A stretch of 64,000 bases of DNA from assembly GCF_019801175.1 (NCBI RefSeq), contig NZ_JAHVJR010000001.1, positions 310,001-374,000 of the forward strand. Direction: 5' to 3'. Of this stretch, positions 41,378 through 49,912 are shown in pieces. Origin of the DNA: Vannielia litorea. Lineage in GTDB: Bacteria; Pseudomonadota; Alphaproteobacteria; Rhodobacterales; Rhodobacteraceae. A model generated the notes under the pieces. It saw only the letters and a program-made list of their open reading frames with translations. It did not search any database and had not been told where the DNA came from. How positions within the stretch are numbered: position 1 is the stretch's first letter; the number at the start of each line of letters is the position of its first letter. The translations under genes were made by a program, and so were the position numbers.

Positions 41378-41916
41378 CGCTCGAGGCATTCTTTCAGTTT
41401 TATCAGGCTGCGGCGCAGCCAGGTTCTCATCGTGTTGAGCGGCACGCCGTAGTGGCCTGCCAGCTCGGTGTAACTCGCGCCCTCCAGGTAGGCGCCGCGC
41501 ACGGCCCCCGCCCGGTCGGGCTCCAACTCGCCCAGGCAGGCCCCGATCCGCGCGGCCTCACCTGCGGCCACCGCCGATTGCTCGGGCGTGGGCCCCTTGG
41601 CCACCAGCTCGGGCGCGTCCTCCAGCTCGTCCGCCGGGGGCGCCTTGGCCCGCAACCGGTCGATCGCGAGGTTCCGCGTGACGGTCGACAGCCATGCCAT
41701 CGGCGAGGGACCGCCGGCCACATAGCTCTCGGCCTTGCGCCAGACGCGGAGGTAAACCTCTTGCAAGGCGTCTTCCGCTTCGGAGCGCTCCCTGAGGATA
41801 CGGAGGCAGATGCCAAAAAGTTTCGACGAGGTGGCCTGATACAGCGCGGCAAAGGCTGCCCGGTCGCCCAGAGCGCAGCGCGCAATCATACCTTCGATCT
41901 CTTCGGACGTAGCCAT
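41374..41916 (-). CDS. ECF RNA polymerase sigma factor
   Basis: A 180-residue sigma-70 family ECF factor. Region 2: RAAFAALYQATSSKLFG, DALQEVYLRVWRKA, PMAWLSTVTRNLAIDRLR; region 4: SYTELAGHYGVPLNTMRTWL then RRSLIKLKECL. It resembles the SigK/ECF19-type group paired with RskA-like anti-sigma factors. ATG at 41916 was preferred to GTG at 41946. It is the first gene of the module; a 7-bp hairpin (41959-41978) lies in its leader. Confidence 0.93.
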   Translation of the reverse strand: MATSEEIEGMIARCALGDRAAFAALYQATSSKLFGICLRILRERSEAEDALQEVYLRVWRKAESYVAGGPSPMAWLSTVTRNLAIDRLRAKAPPADELEDAPELVAKGPTPEQSAVAAGEAARIGACLGELEPDRAGAVRGAYLEGASYTELAGHYGVPLNTMRTWLRRSLIKLKECLER

Positions 41917-42115
41917 GGGCGCGACCGTAACAGCCTCTTTCCACAATAGCGAGACGCCCGCGGTCCTTGCCGACCGCGAGCGCCTCTACCCTTCACACTC
42001 TTACTGCAAACCGGGGTCGCGCCCCCAGCAAGGCGCTTCGCGCCCGGCCTGCATCAGAAGACACGGAGGACCGGCGGGGCAAGTTTCAGGCAATGCGAAA
42101 AAAACGCACAACCTG

Positions 42116-42167
42116 TTCATTTTCTTGCTGAAAATATTCCGGGGAGCGCGAGGGGCTGGCCCCTCGC
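42116..42167 (-). repeat. 3'-end hairpin element, copy 2
   Basis: TTCATTTTCTTGCT (42116-42129), AAATATTCCGGGG, then a perfect hairpin GCGAGGGG, CTGG, CCCCTCGC (42148-42167). It matches the element at 29757-29816 in order and orientation and lies 38 bp after the stop of the thioredoxin-fold gene, so on the minus strand the hairpin comes first and an A/T-rich tail follows. Confidence 0.6.
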
Positions 42168-42204
42168 TGCCGTTGGCGCGCCGCAAGCGCGGCGCTTGTG
42201 ATCT

Positions 42205-42756
42205 TCAGGCGGCCTTCCATTTGATCGAGCAACCCATCGAGGGCACCTGCTCGTCCGGGCCGCGCCCGGTGGCGGCGACCTGCATCATTGCCTCGACCAA
42301 CTCGCGCGGCGCATCGGCGGGTGCGTCGTTCTTGCCGAATGCGTCGAGCCGCCCGCGATATTGCAGCTCGCCGGCTGCGTTGTAGCCGAAGAAATCGGGC
42401 GTGCAGACGGCATCATAGGCGCGGGCCACCTCCTGGCTCTCGTCGTGGAGATAGGGGAAGGGAAAGGCCTTTTCCTCGGCCCAAGCCTTCATGTTCTCGA
42501 GGCTGTCGGCCGGGTGGCTCGTCGAGTCATTAGCGCAGATCGCGGCCACGCCGATGCCCGCGGTCTGCAAGGTCTGCGCATCCACGATCAGCCTGTCGAT
42601 GATGCCCTTCACGTATGGGCAGTGGTTGCACATGAAGATCAGCAGCATGCCCTTTTCGCCCGCCACATCCGCAAGGCTCCAGGCCTTTCCATCGGTGCCG
42701 GGCAGGGTGAAGTCGGGGGCGGTCGTGCCAAGATCGGCGGCGGGGGGCTGGGGCAT
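42205..42756 (-). CDS. Thioredoxin-fold (AhpC/TSA-type) protein
   Basis: A 183-residue thioredoxin-like protein of the redoxin family: APDFTLPGTDGKAWSLAD at the N-terminus and CNHCPYVKGI near residue 43 in place of a CxxC centre, followed by FPFPYLHDESQEVARAY and FFGYNAAGELQYRGRLD. Proteins with CNHCPYV are common and annotated as thioredoxin family or peroxiredoxin-like; no electron donor is adjacent. No signal peptide. GAGGAGA precedes the ATG. Confidence 0.88.
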   Translation of the reverse strand: MPQPPAADLGTTAPDFTLPGTDGKAWSLADVAGEKGMLLIFMCNHCPYVKGIIDRLIVDAQTLQTAGIGVAAICANDSTSHPADSLENMKAWAEEKAFPFPYLHDESQEVARAYDAVCTPDFFGYNAAGELQYRGRLDAFGKNDAPADAPRELVEAMMQVAATGRGPDEQVPSMGCSIKWKAA

Positions 42757-42874
42757 GTGGGTCTCCTCTCGGTTAAGGGAGAGGCTAGCGCGTTCGGCGC
42801 GCGTGTCGAGGGCCGGTCCCTGGGGTCTTGGCAGTGGCGATGAGGGGCCGGGGGCCGCGACAGGCGGGCGTGGG

Positions 42875-43348
42875 TCAGCCGTCTTTCACCACTTCGAGGG
42901 CCACGAAGGAGGAGGTGGAGGCGACATGGGGCAGCTCCGAGAGCTTTTCGCCCATCACCTCGCGGTAGCTGGCCACGTCACGGGTGCGGACCTTCAGCAG
43001 GTAATCGAAGCCCGAGGCGATCATGTGGCACTCTTCCACCTCGGGCAGCGCTGCGACGGCGGTGTTGAAGGCCTTCAGCGCCTTCTCTCGGGTATCGGTC
43101 AGCCGGACCTGCACGAAGGTGACGCAGCCGAGCCCAAGCTTGGGCCAGCTCAGAGTGGCGTGGTAGCCGGTGATCAGCCCGGCCTCCTCCAGCCTGCGAA
43201 CCCGCGCCAGCACCGGGGTTTTTGATAGACCGACGCGGCGCGCGAGTTCCGTCATCGTCAGCCGGGCATCGACGCTGAGCTCGCGGATGATGGCTTCGTC
43301 CAACGAATCAAGCTCTATGGCGGCATTCCGTCCTAGTTTTTGCATCAT
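42875..43348 (-). CDS. putR: Lrp/AsnC-family regulator of proline catabolism (PutR-like)
   Basis: A 157-residue Lrp-type regulator: helix-turn-helix ELARRVGLSKTPVLARVRRL near residue 35 and an RAM effector domain from about residue 75 (VTFVQVRLTDTREKALKAF). It is divergent from putA across 72 bp. In Agrobacterium and Rhodobacter PutR of this family activates putA in the presence of proline, and the PutA here lacks its own DNA-binding domain. ATG at 43348 or 43345. Confidence 0.9.
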   Translation of the reverse strand: MMQKLGRNAAIELDSLDEAIIRELSVDARLTMTELARRVGLSKTPVLARVRRLEEAGLITGYHATLSWPKLGLGCVTFVQVRLTDTREKALKAFNTAVAALPEVEECHMIASGFDYLLKVRTRDVASYREVMGEKLSELPHVASTSSFVALEVVKDG

Positions 43349-43420
43349 TTTAATCCATTCGGGCTGAGTTGCTCTAAAATATAGACACATCGTCTTCCAA
43401 AAAGAAGCGATACTCACGCC

Positions 43421-46400
43421 ATGAGCACGCACCCCACACCCCCCGCCACCTCCGCCGCCCTCGGACAGATCGACGCGCTGAAGCGCCAGCCAGAACCCTC
43501 GCTGGTGGAGCGGCTCATCACTGAGGCGGCGCTGGATGGCGCGGCGCGGGCGGAGATTTCATCCGAAGGCGCAAAGCTGGTGCGGCGCATCCGTGCCGAC
43601 GCTCGGCCCGGTCTGATGGAGGTGTTTCTCGCCGAATACGGCCTGTCGACCGATGAGGGCGTGGCGCTGATGTGCCTTGCCGAGGCGCTGCTGCGGGTGC
43701 CCGACGCCGAGACCATCGACGACTTGATCGAAGACAAGATCGCCCCCTCGGACTGGGGCAAGCACATCGGCAAGAGCGCCTCGCCGCTGGTCAATGCCTC
43801 CACCTGGGGGCTGTTCCTGACCGGCAAGGTGCTGGACGAGCGCCCGGGCATGGCGACTCGGCTAAGGGGCGCCGTGAAGCGGCTGGGGGAGCCCGTGATC
43901 CGCGCCGCTGTGGGGCGGGCGATGCGCGAGATGGGCCGCCAGTTCGTGCTGGGCGAGAGCATCGGCGCCGCGATGAAGCGCGCGCAGGGGATGGAGGCCA
44001 AGGGCTACACCTACAGCTACGACATGCTGGGCGAGGCGGCGATGACCGCCGCTGACGCCGAGGGCTATGCCAAGGCCTACGCCGATGCGATTGCGGCGAT
44101 TGCCAAGAACTGCAAGGGCGCGATGGCGGAGAACCCGGGCATCTCGGTGAAGCTCTCGGCGCTGCATCCGCGCTACGAGGTCGCCAAGCAGGACCGGGTC
44201 ATGGACGAGCTTGTGCCGGTGGTCACGCGGCTGGCTCGGCAGGCGGCGGAGGCGGGGATGAACTTTGCCGTCGACGCCGAGGAGGCCGACCGGCTGGTGC
44301 TCTCTCTCAAGGTGATCGAGGCGGTGCTTTCCGATGAGGCGCTGGCCGGATGGGACGGCTTCGGCGTGGTGGTGCAGGCCTATGGCCGCCGCTGCGGTGC
44401 GGTGCTGGACTGGCTGCATGACCTCGCCGCGCGGCTGGGCCGCCGGATCACCGTTCGGCTGGTGAAGGGCGCCTATTGGGACAGCGAGATCAAGCATGCT
44501 CAGGTCGAAGGGCTCGATGACTTCCCCGTTTTCACCGCCAAGCCCGCGACCGACATCAGCTACATCGCCAACGCCCGCAAACTGCTGGGCATGACCGACC
44601 GGATCTATCCGCAGTTCGCCACCCACAACGCCCATACCGTTGCCGCCGTTTTGCACATGGCGCAGGGCCTGCCGCGCTCGGCCTTCGAGTTTCAGCGACT
44701 GCACGGCATGGGCGAGCGACTGCATGATCTGGTGCTGGCCGACAGCGGCACCAAGTGCCGGATCTACGCGCCGGTCGGCACCCATAAAGACCTGCTGGCC
44801 TATCTCGTGCGGCGGCTGTTGGAGAACGGGGCGAACTCCAGCTTCGTGAACCAGATCGTCGATGAGAGCGTGCCGCCAGAGGTGGTGGCGGGCTGCCCGT
44901 TCGAGGCTTGGAGCGGGCCGGCGAAAATCGCCAAGGGGCCGGAGGTGTTTGCGCCCCGGAAGAACTCGCGCGGCTTCGACCTGAGCGATGTGGGCGAGCT
45001 GGAGCGGATTGGCGCGGCGGTGGCAGGGGCCGAGCCGCGCGGGCCTGTGGCGGATGCGGGGGCCGAAGAAGTTGAGGCGGCGCTGGCGGCAGCGCAGCCG
45101 TGGGGTGCGCCGGTGGCCGAGCGGGCGGAGGTGCTGCGCCGCGCGGCGGACTTCTACGAGCGCGAATGGGGCGCACTGTTCGCGGTGCTGATCGCCGAGG
45201 CGGGCAAAACGCTGCCCGATGCGGTGGGCGAACTGCGCGAGGCAGTGGACTTCTTGCGCTACTACGCGGGCGAGGCGGAGGCGGCGCCAGCAGAGGCGCA
45301 AGCGCGGGGCGTGTTTGCCTGCATCAGCCCGTGGAACTTTCCGCTGGCGATCTTCACCGGGCAGGTGGCTGCCGCGCTGGCAAGCGGCAACGGCGTGCTG
45401 TCCAAGCCCGCCGAGCAGACCCCACGCATCGCCGCGGCGGCGGTGGCGCTGCTGCATGAGGCGGGCGTGCCTCGAGAGGTGTTGCAACTGGTGCCCGGAG
45501 AGGGCGCGGTGGTGGGCGCGGCGATCACCTCGGATGCGCGGGTGAGCGGCGTGGCCTTCACTGGCTCCACCGCCACAGCCAAGGCGATTGCGCGGGCGAT
45601 GGCCGGGGGCATGGCGCCTGGCACGCCGCTGATCGCGGAGACCGGCGGGCTGAACGCGATGATCGTCGACAGCACGGCGCTGCCGCAGCAGGCGGTGCGC
45701 GACGTGGTGGCCTCGGCCTTCCAGTCTGCCGGGCAGCGCTGCTCGGCTCTGCGCTGCCTTTACGTACAGGAGGACGTGGCCGAAGGCTTCATCGAGATGC
45801 TGAAGGGCGCGATGGATGAGCTGGCGGTTGGCGACCCGGGGCGGCTGCAAACGGACGTGGGGCCGGTGATCGACGCGGAGGCGGCGGAAGAGATCCGCGC
45901 TTATGTGGAGGCGGCTAAATCCGACGGGCGGCTGGTGAAGCAGCTGGACGCACCGGAGGGCAATTTCGTCGGGCCGGCGCTGATCAGCGTGGGAGGCATC
46001 GCCGACCTCGGCGGGCGCGAGGTCTTCGGGCCGGTGCTGCATGTGGCGACCTTCAAGGCCGGAAAGATCAGGCAGGTGGTGCGCGACATCAACGCCACCG
46101 GCTACGGGCTGACCTTTGGCCTGCACACCCGGATCGATACCCGGGTGCAGGTGGTTTCAGACGCCGTCGAGGCGGGCAATGTTTATGTGAACCGCAACCA
46201 GATCGGCGCGATCGTGGGCAGCCAGCCTTTTGGTGGCGAGGGCCTTTCGGGCACCGGGCCAAAGGCGGGCGGGCCGCATTACTTGCAGCGCTTCCGGCAG
46301 GGGGCCGTGGAGCGGCCTGCGGAGGTGATCGGCATGGGTGGGCCAACCGGCGAGGCGAACCGCCTGCGACTGGACCCGCGCGGGGGTGTGGTTTGCTGCG

Positions 46401-46690
46401 GGCCGGATACGGATGCGCAGCTGGCGGCGGTCGAGGCGCTGGGCGGGCGGGCCGTTGCGACCTCTGTCGCAGAGGCGTTGGAGATGGACGCGCTGTCGGC
46501 GGTTCTGTTCTGGGGCGAGGAAGCCGAGGCCCGCAAGATCGCGGTGTCGCTGGCCGGGCGCGACGGGCCAGTGGTGGCGCTGGTGCGCGGCCAGCCGGAC
46601 GTGGGGCATGTGATGCACGAGCGGCACCTCTGCGTGGATACCACGGCGGCGGGCGGCAACGCGGCGCTTCTGGCGGCGGTCTCGGAGTAG
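43421..46690 (+). CDS. putA: Bifunctional proline dehydrogenase/P5C dehydrogenase PutA
   Basis: A 1089-residue enzyme that oxidises proline to glutamate. Residues about 150-480 are the FAD-dependent proline dehydrogenase (RLVKGAYWDSEIKHAQ, FATHNAHTVAAVLHMA, YAPVGTHKDLLAYLVRRLLE). Residues about 540-990 are the P5C dehydrogenase with E740 (IAETGGLN) and C774 (GQRCSALR). The N-terminus has no ribbon-helix-helix, so it does not repress itself; PutR is divergent. About 100 extra C-terminal residues form the domain common in long PutAs. It converges with the flavin oxidoreductase gene. Confidence 0.96.
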   Translation: MSTHPTPPATSAALGQIDALKRQPEPSLVERLITEAALDGAARAEISSEGAKLVRRIRADARPGLMEVFLAEYGLSTDEGVALMCLAEALLRVPDAETIDDLIEDKIAPSDWGKHIGKSASPLVNASTWGLFLTGKVLDERPGMATRLRGAVKRLGEPVIRAAVGRAMREMGRQFVLGESIGAAMKRAQGMEAKGYTYSYDMLGEAAMTAADAEGYAKAYADAIAAIAKNCKGAMAENPGISVKLSALHPRYEVAKQDRVMDELVPVVTRLARQAAEAGMNFAVDAEEADRLVLSLKVIEAVLSDEALAGWDGFGVVVQAYGRRCGAVLDWLHDLAARLGRRITVRLVKGAYWDSEIKHAQVEGLDDFPVFTAKPATDISYIANARKLLGMTDRIYPQFATHNAHTVAAVLHMAQGLPRSAFEFQRLHGMGERLHDLVLADSGTKCRIYAPVGTHKDLLAYLVRRLLENGANSSFVNQIVDESVPPEVVAGCPFEAWSGPAKIAKGPEVFAPRKNSRGFDLSDVGELERIGAAVAGAEPRGPVADAGAEEVEAALAAAQPWGAPVAERAEVLRRAADFYEREWGALFAVLIAEAGKTLPDAVGELREAVDFLRYYAGEAEAAPAEAQARGVFACISPWNFPLAIFTGQVAAALASGNGVLSKPAEQTPRIAAAAVALLHEAGVPREVLQLVPGEGAVVGAAITSDARVSGVAFTGSTATAKAIARAMAGGMAPGTPLIAETGGLNAMIVDSTALPQQAVRDVVASAFQSAGQRCSALRCLYVQEDVAEGFIEMLKGAMDELAVGDPGRLQTDVGPVIDAEAAEEIRAYVEAAKSDGRLVKQLDAPEGNFVGPALISVGGIADLGGREVFGPVLHVATFKAGKIRQVVRDINATGYGLTFGLHTRIDTRVQVVSDAVEAGNVYVNRNQIGAIVGSQPFGGEGLSGTGPKAGGPHYLQRFRQGAVERPAEVIGMGGPTGEANRLRLDPRGGVVCCGPDTDAQLAAVEALGGRAVATSVAEALEMDALSAVLFWGEEAEARKIAVSLAGRDGPVVALVRGQPDVGHVMHERHLCVDTTAAGGNAALLAAVSE

Positions 46691-46728
46691 GGGCCGGCCG
46701 CGAGGGGCGGTGAGCAAATGGCCGAGGC

Positions 46729-46748
46729 GCGGGACGAGTCCCGCCCTA
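46729..46748 (-). repeat. TAG-GGCGGGAC intergenic repeat, copy 2
   Basis: GCGGGAC (46729-46735), GA, GTCCCGC (46738-46744) is a perfect 7-2-7 palindrome adjoining CCTA at 46745-46748. On the minus strand the stop codon of the flavin oxidoreductase opens TAGGGCGGGACTCGTCCCGC, closely matching the element at 23236-23258. Confidence 0.6.
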
Positions 46749-48782
46749 AAGGGCCTTGCAGAGGCGGAGCGCGCCGTAGATCGCCGCGTGGGTGTTGCGC
46801 GAGGCCACGGCATCCCCGATGCGGAAGAGGCGGAAGCTGCTCTCCGGGTTCGGGGCGAGGGTTTGCGGGGCGCCGTTGCGGAGCGCGGTGTAATCGACCT
46901 CGCCGAGGTTGCGGCTCAGGGGCTTCAGGTCGAAGTAAAGGTCATCGAGTGGGCGGGTGCCGTTTGAAATGACCACCTGATCCACCTCGCGGGTGGCACT
47001 TGCGCCGTAGTCGGAGCCGATCTGGGCGTTCAGGGCGTTGCCGCTGCGGGTGATCCCATCGAGCCGCCACATGACGGTGGTACGCACGCCGAGGCGCTGG
47101 AGGGCCTGCATGGCGGGGGTGAGGGTCATTCCCATGACCTCGGGCGCGAAGCTGCGGTCGCGCGTCATGATCTCGACCTCGCCGCCTGCTTCGGCGATCA
47201 TCTCTGCGGCTTGCAGGGCGGTGTAATCTCCGGCCTCGTCATAGACCAGCACGCGCTTGCCGGGGGCGGCATCGCCCGAAAGAATATCCCACGGGGAGAC
47301 GGCCAGCTCGTTGTTGTCGGGCAGGTAATCCTCCGCCGCGAGGCCGCCTGTGGCGATGATGGCCACATCGGGCAGGGCGGCGGTGATGTCTTCGGGCTCG
47401 ATCCAGCTGTTGTAATGGAAGGTGACGCCCAGGCGCTCGCATTCGGCGAGGCGCCAGTCGATCACCTGCATCATCTCGGCGCGGCGGGGCGAGCGGGCGG
47501 TGAGGCGGATCTGGCCGCCGGGGTGGGGCGCGGCCTCGTGAAGGGTCACAGAGTGGCCGCGTTCGGCACAAACACGGGCGGCCTCCAGCCCGGCGGGGCC
47601 TGCACCGACCACAGTGATGGTCAGCGGCGTTTCGGCGGGGGCGATGTGGTGCGGTTGCTCCAGCTCGCGGCCGGTGGCCGGGTTGTGCAGGCAAAGCGCG
47701 GCACCGCCCATGTAAATGCGATCGAGGCAGTAGTTGGCGCCGACGCAGGGGCGGATGCGGTCTTCTTCCCCGGCTTCGATCTTGGCGATGATGTCAGGGT
47801 CAGCGAGGTGGGCGCGGGTCATGCCGACCATGTCGAGCTTGCCTGATGCCACCGCGTGGCGGGCGGTCGCCACGTCCTGAATTTTGGCGGCGTGGAAGGT
47901 GGGGATCTGCGCCTCTGCCCGGACTTCACCAGCGAAATCGAGGTGCGGCGCGGAGGGCTGGCCCTGCACCGGGATGATGCCCGTGAGAGCCGCGTCGGTC
48001 TCCAAGTGGCCACGGATGACGTTTAAAAAGTCCACTTGGCCGGAGGCCTTGAGGCGCTTGGTGATCTCGATGCCATCGGCGCGGGTGATGCCGCCTTGGG
48101 TGGCCTCGTCGGCGACGTAGCGAATGCCGACGATGAACTCGCGGCCTACGCGGGCGCGGATGGTCTCCAGCACCTCCATCGTGAAGCGCAGACGCGAGTC
48201 ATAGTCCTGCGGGCCATAGGGGCCGGTGAGCTGGTTGCGGGACGGCGACCAGAAGGCATCCATCAGGTGGCCGTAGCTCTCGAGCTCGATCCCGTCGAGG
48301 CCTGCTGCCTGCATCCGTTCGGCGGCATCGGCGTAATCAGCGATGATGCGGGCGATGTCCCAGTCTTCAAGCTGCTTGGGGTAGTGGCGGTGGGCGGGTT
48401 CGCGGGCATGGCCGGGGGAGAGGGCAGGGAGCCAGTCGCCCCGGTCCCACCGCGTGCGCCAGCCGAGGTGGGTGAGCTGGATCATCACCGCGGCGCCGTG
48501 TTCGTGGCACTCGTCGGTGAGTGCGCGCATCCACGGCACGCAGTCGTCCTTGTAGGCGAGAATGTTGCCGAAGGCGGGCGGGCTGTCAGGCGAAACGACG
48601 GCGGAACCGGCTGTCATTGTGAGCGCGATGCCGCCCTTGGCGCGGGCCACGTGGTAGGCGCGGTAGCGGTCCTTGGGCAGACCATCCTCGGTATAGGCGG
48701 GCTCGTGGGAGGTGATCATCAGCCGGTTGCGCAGCGTGAGGTGTTTGAGCTGGAAGGGCTGGAGGAGGGGATCTGTGGCCAT
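46746..48782 (-). CDS. Flavin-dependent oxidoreductase, DgcA/StcD/TMADH-type N-demethylase
   Basis: A 678-residue protein with an old-yellow-enzyme FMN barrel (about 1-350) and a C-terminal FAD/NAD-binding module (VVGAGPAGLEAARVCAERG near residue 395). This layout is shared by trimethylamine, dimethylglycine and N-methylproline demethylases and 2,4-dienoyl-CoA reductase. The Fe-S region reads CVGANYCLDRIYMGGAALC; the second Cys of TMADH is Ala. Next to putA, an N-methylproline or other N-methyl amino acid feeding proline or glycine is the natural guess, but it is unproven. Confidence 0.85.
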   Translation of the reverse strand: MATDPLLQPFQLKHLTLRNRLMITSHEPAYTEDGLPKDRYRAYHVARAKGGIALTMTAGSAVVSPDSPPAFGNILAYKDDCVPWMRALTDECHEHGAAVMIQLTHLGWRTRWDRGDWLPALSPGHAREPAHRHYPKQLEDWDIARIIADYADAAERMQAAGLDGIELESYGHLMDAFWSPSRNQLTGPYGPQDYDSRLRFTMEVLETIRARVGREFIVGIRYVADEATQGGITRADGIEITKRLKASGQVDFLNVIRGHLETDAALTGIIPVQGQPSAPHLDFAGEVRAEAQIPTFHAAKIQDVATARHAVASGKLDMVGMTRAHLADPDIIAKIEAGEEDRIRPCVGANYCLDRIYMGGAALCLHNPATGRELEQPHHIAPAETPLTITVVGAGPAGLEAARVCAERGHSVTLHEAAPHPGGQIRLTARSPRRAEMMQVIDWRLAECERLGVTFHYNSWIEPEDITAALPDVAIIATGGLAAEDYLPDNNELAVSPWDILSGDAAPGKRVLVYDEAGDYTALQAAEMIAEAGGEVEIMTRDRSFAPEVMGMTLTPAMQALQRLGVRTTVMWRLDGITRSGNALNAQIGSDYGASATREVDQVVISNGTRPLDDLYFDLKPLSRNLGEVDYTALRNGAPQTLAPNPESSFRLFRIGDAVASRNTHAAIYGALRLCKAL

Positions 48783-48948
48783 GGGCGGAGGGTGGCGTGG
48801 CGGCGTGGGAGGCGCAAGGGCGCAGGGCGACAGGCGGGGGCGGGTTTACGACCTCTGGCGGGGTCGGCTGAGCAACGCCTTTGGGCCTTTCGGCGCATTG
48901 GCCGTGCGCCAGCGCGAAGACGTCTCGACGGGCAGGTGAGCGGCCCCG

Positions 48949-49824
48949 TCAGCCCCGGAAAATCTTGCTCGCCCCGATCATGTCTTCCAGCGCCGAGATC
49001 CGCTCGGCGGAGGAAGCGGCGGCGCGGGTTTGGACCTCGGCCACCAGCGCCTCGACCAGCAGGTTGATCGCCAGTGTCGAATCCCAGGAGGAGGGCACCT
49101 CGACCATCGCGCGGAACACGTGGGCAGCGTGGCGTTCGATCGGCGAGCCCCATGCGTCGGTGAAGAGCACCACGTCGGCGCCGGCCTCCACCGCCAGCCC
49201 CGCGAGCTTTTCGAGCTCGCGCTCATAACGGCGGATATCGAAGACGACCAGCACCGCGCCCGGCCCCATGTCGAGCAGGGCCTGCGGCCAGACTGAGGGC
49301 GAACTGTCGAGCAGGGTCACGCCGGGGCGGATGATTTGCAGGTGGTTGAAGAAGTAATGCGCGTTCGACCGGGTGATCCGCCCGCCCAGCAGGTGCAGCC
49401 GCCGAGCCGGGTCGGAGAGCAGAGCGGCGGCGGCGTCGAAGGTCGCCAGATCGAGCCGGTCCAGCGTGCGGTTGATGTTGGCGGCAACGGCCTCGGTGAA
49501 GCGGGCCACGATATGGTCGCCGGAGGGGGCGACATCGAGCTTGGCCAGCGGGCGCTTCATCCGGGCGGCGATCTCGTCGCGGATCGCGTCTTGCAGGTCG
49601 GGGAAGCCATCGAACCCCAGCTTGCGGGCCAGCCGGATGATCGTGGGGGTCGAGACCTCGGCCGCCTCGGCCAGCCGGGTGATACTTTGCAGCCCGGCCA
49701 CGAGGGAATCGTCGAGCAGCACGGCGGAGAGCTTGCGCTCGGCGGCGGTGAGCTCGGCCTGTCGTTCCTTCAGCAGATCGCGGATCAGCGGCTTGGGGCC
49801 CAAGTCTTGTTCCTTTCGATACAT
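48949..49824 (-). CDS. RpiR-family transcriptional regulator
   Basis: A 291-residue MurR/RpiR regulator: N-terminal helix-turn-helix (SITRLAEAAEVSTPTIIRLA, then RKLGFDGFPDLQ) in about residues 1-85 and a SIS effector domain from about residue 115 (LHLLGGRITRSNAHYFFNHL, PGAVLVVFDIRRYERE, VVLFTDAWGSP). Start MYRKEQDLG at 49824. It is divergent from the catabolic operon starting at 49913 and an inverted repeat spans the promoter gap, so it likely controls that operon. Confidence 0.92.
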   Translation of the reverse strand: MYRKEQDLGPKPLIRDLLKERQAELTAAERKLSAVLLDDSLVAGLQSITRLAEAAEVSTPTIIRLARKLGFDGFPDLQDAIRDEIAARMKRPLAKLDVAPSGDHIVARFTEAVAANINRTLDRLDLATFDAAAALLSDPARRLHLLGGRITRSNAHYFFNHLQIIRPGVTLLDSSPSVWPQALLDMGPGAVLVVFDIRRYERELEKLAGLAVEAGADVVLFTDAWGSPIERHAAHVFRAMVEVPSSWDSTLAINLLVEALVAEVQTRAAASSAERISALEDMIGASKIFRG

Positions 49825-49848
49825 CCGCAGGTCGAATGTAGGGAACGT

Positions 49849-49884
49849 TACAGGAAAAATCTTGACATGCCACAAAATCCTGTA
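49849..49884. promoter_or_regulatory. Inverted repeat and promoter between rpiR and the catabolic operon
   Basis: TACAGGA (49849-49855) and TCCTGTA (49878-49884) are perfect inverted copies separated by 22 bp. Between them is a consensus -35 TTGACA (49862-49867) reading toward the plus-strand operon. Two operator half-sites around the promoter would suit RpiR control; the -10 is weak. Confidence 0.55.
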
Positions 49885-49912
49885 GTGATGATTACGAAAT
49901 TCGACATGGGGG

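Noticed and set aside
43862..46126. A 754-codon open frame opposite putA
   Set aside because: Compositional shadow of a strongly conserved enzyme gene; no ribosome-binding site or domain.
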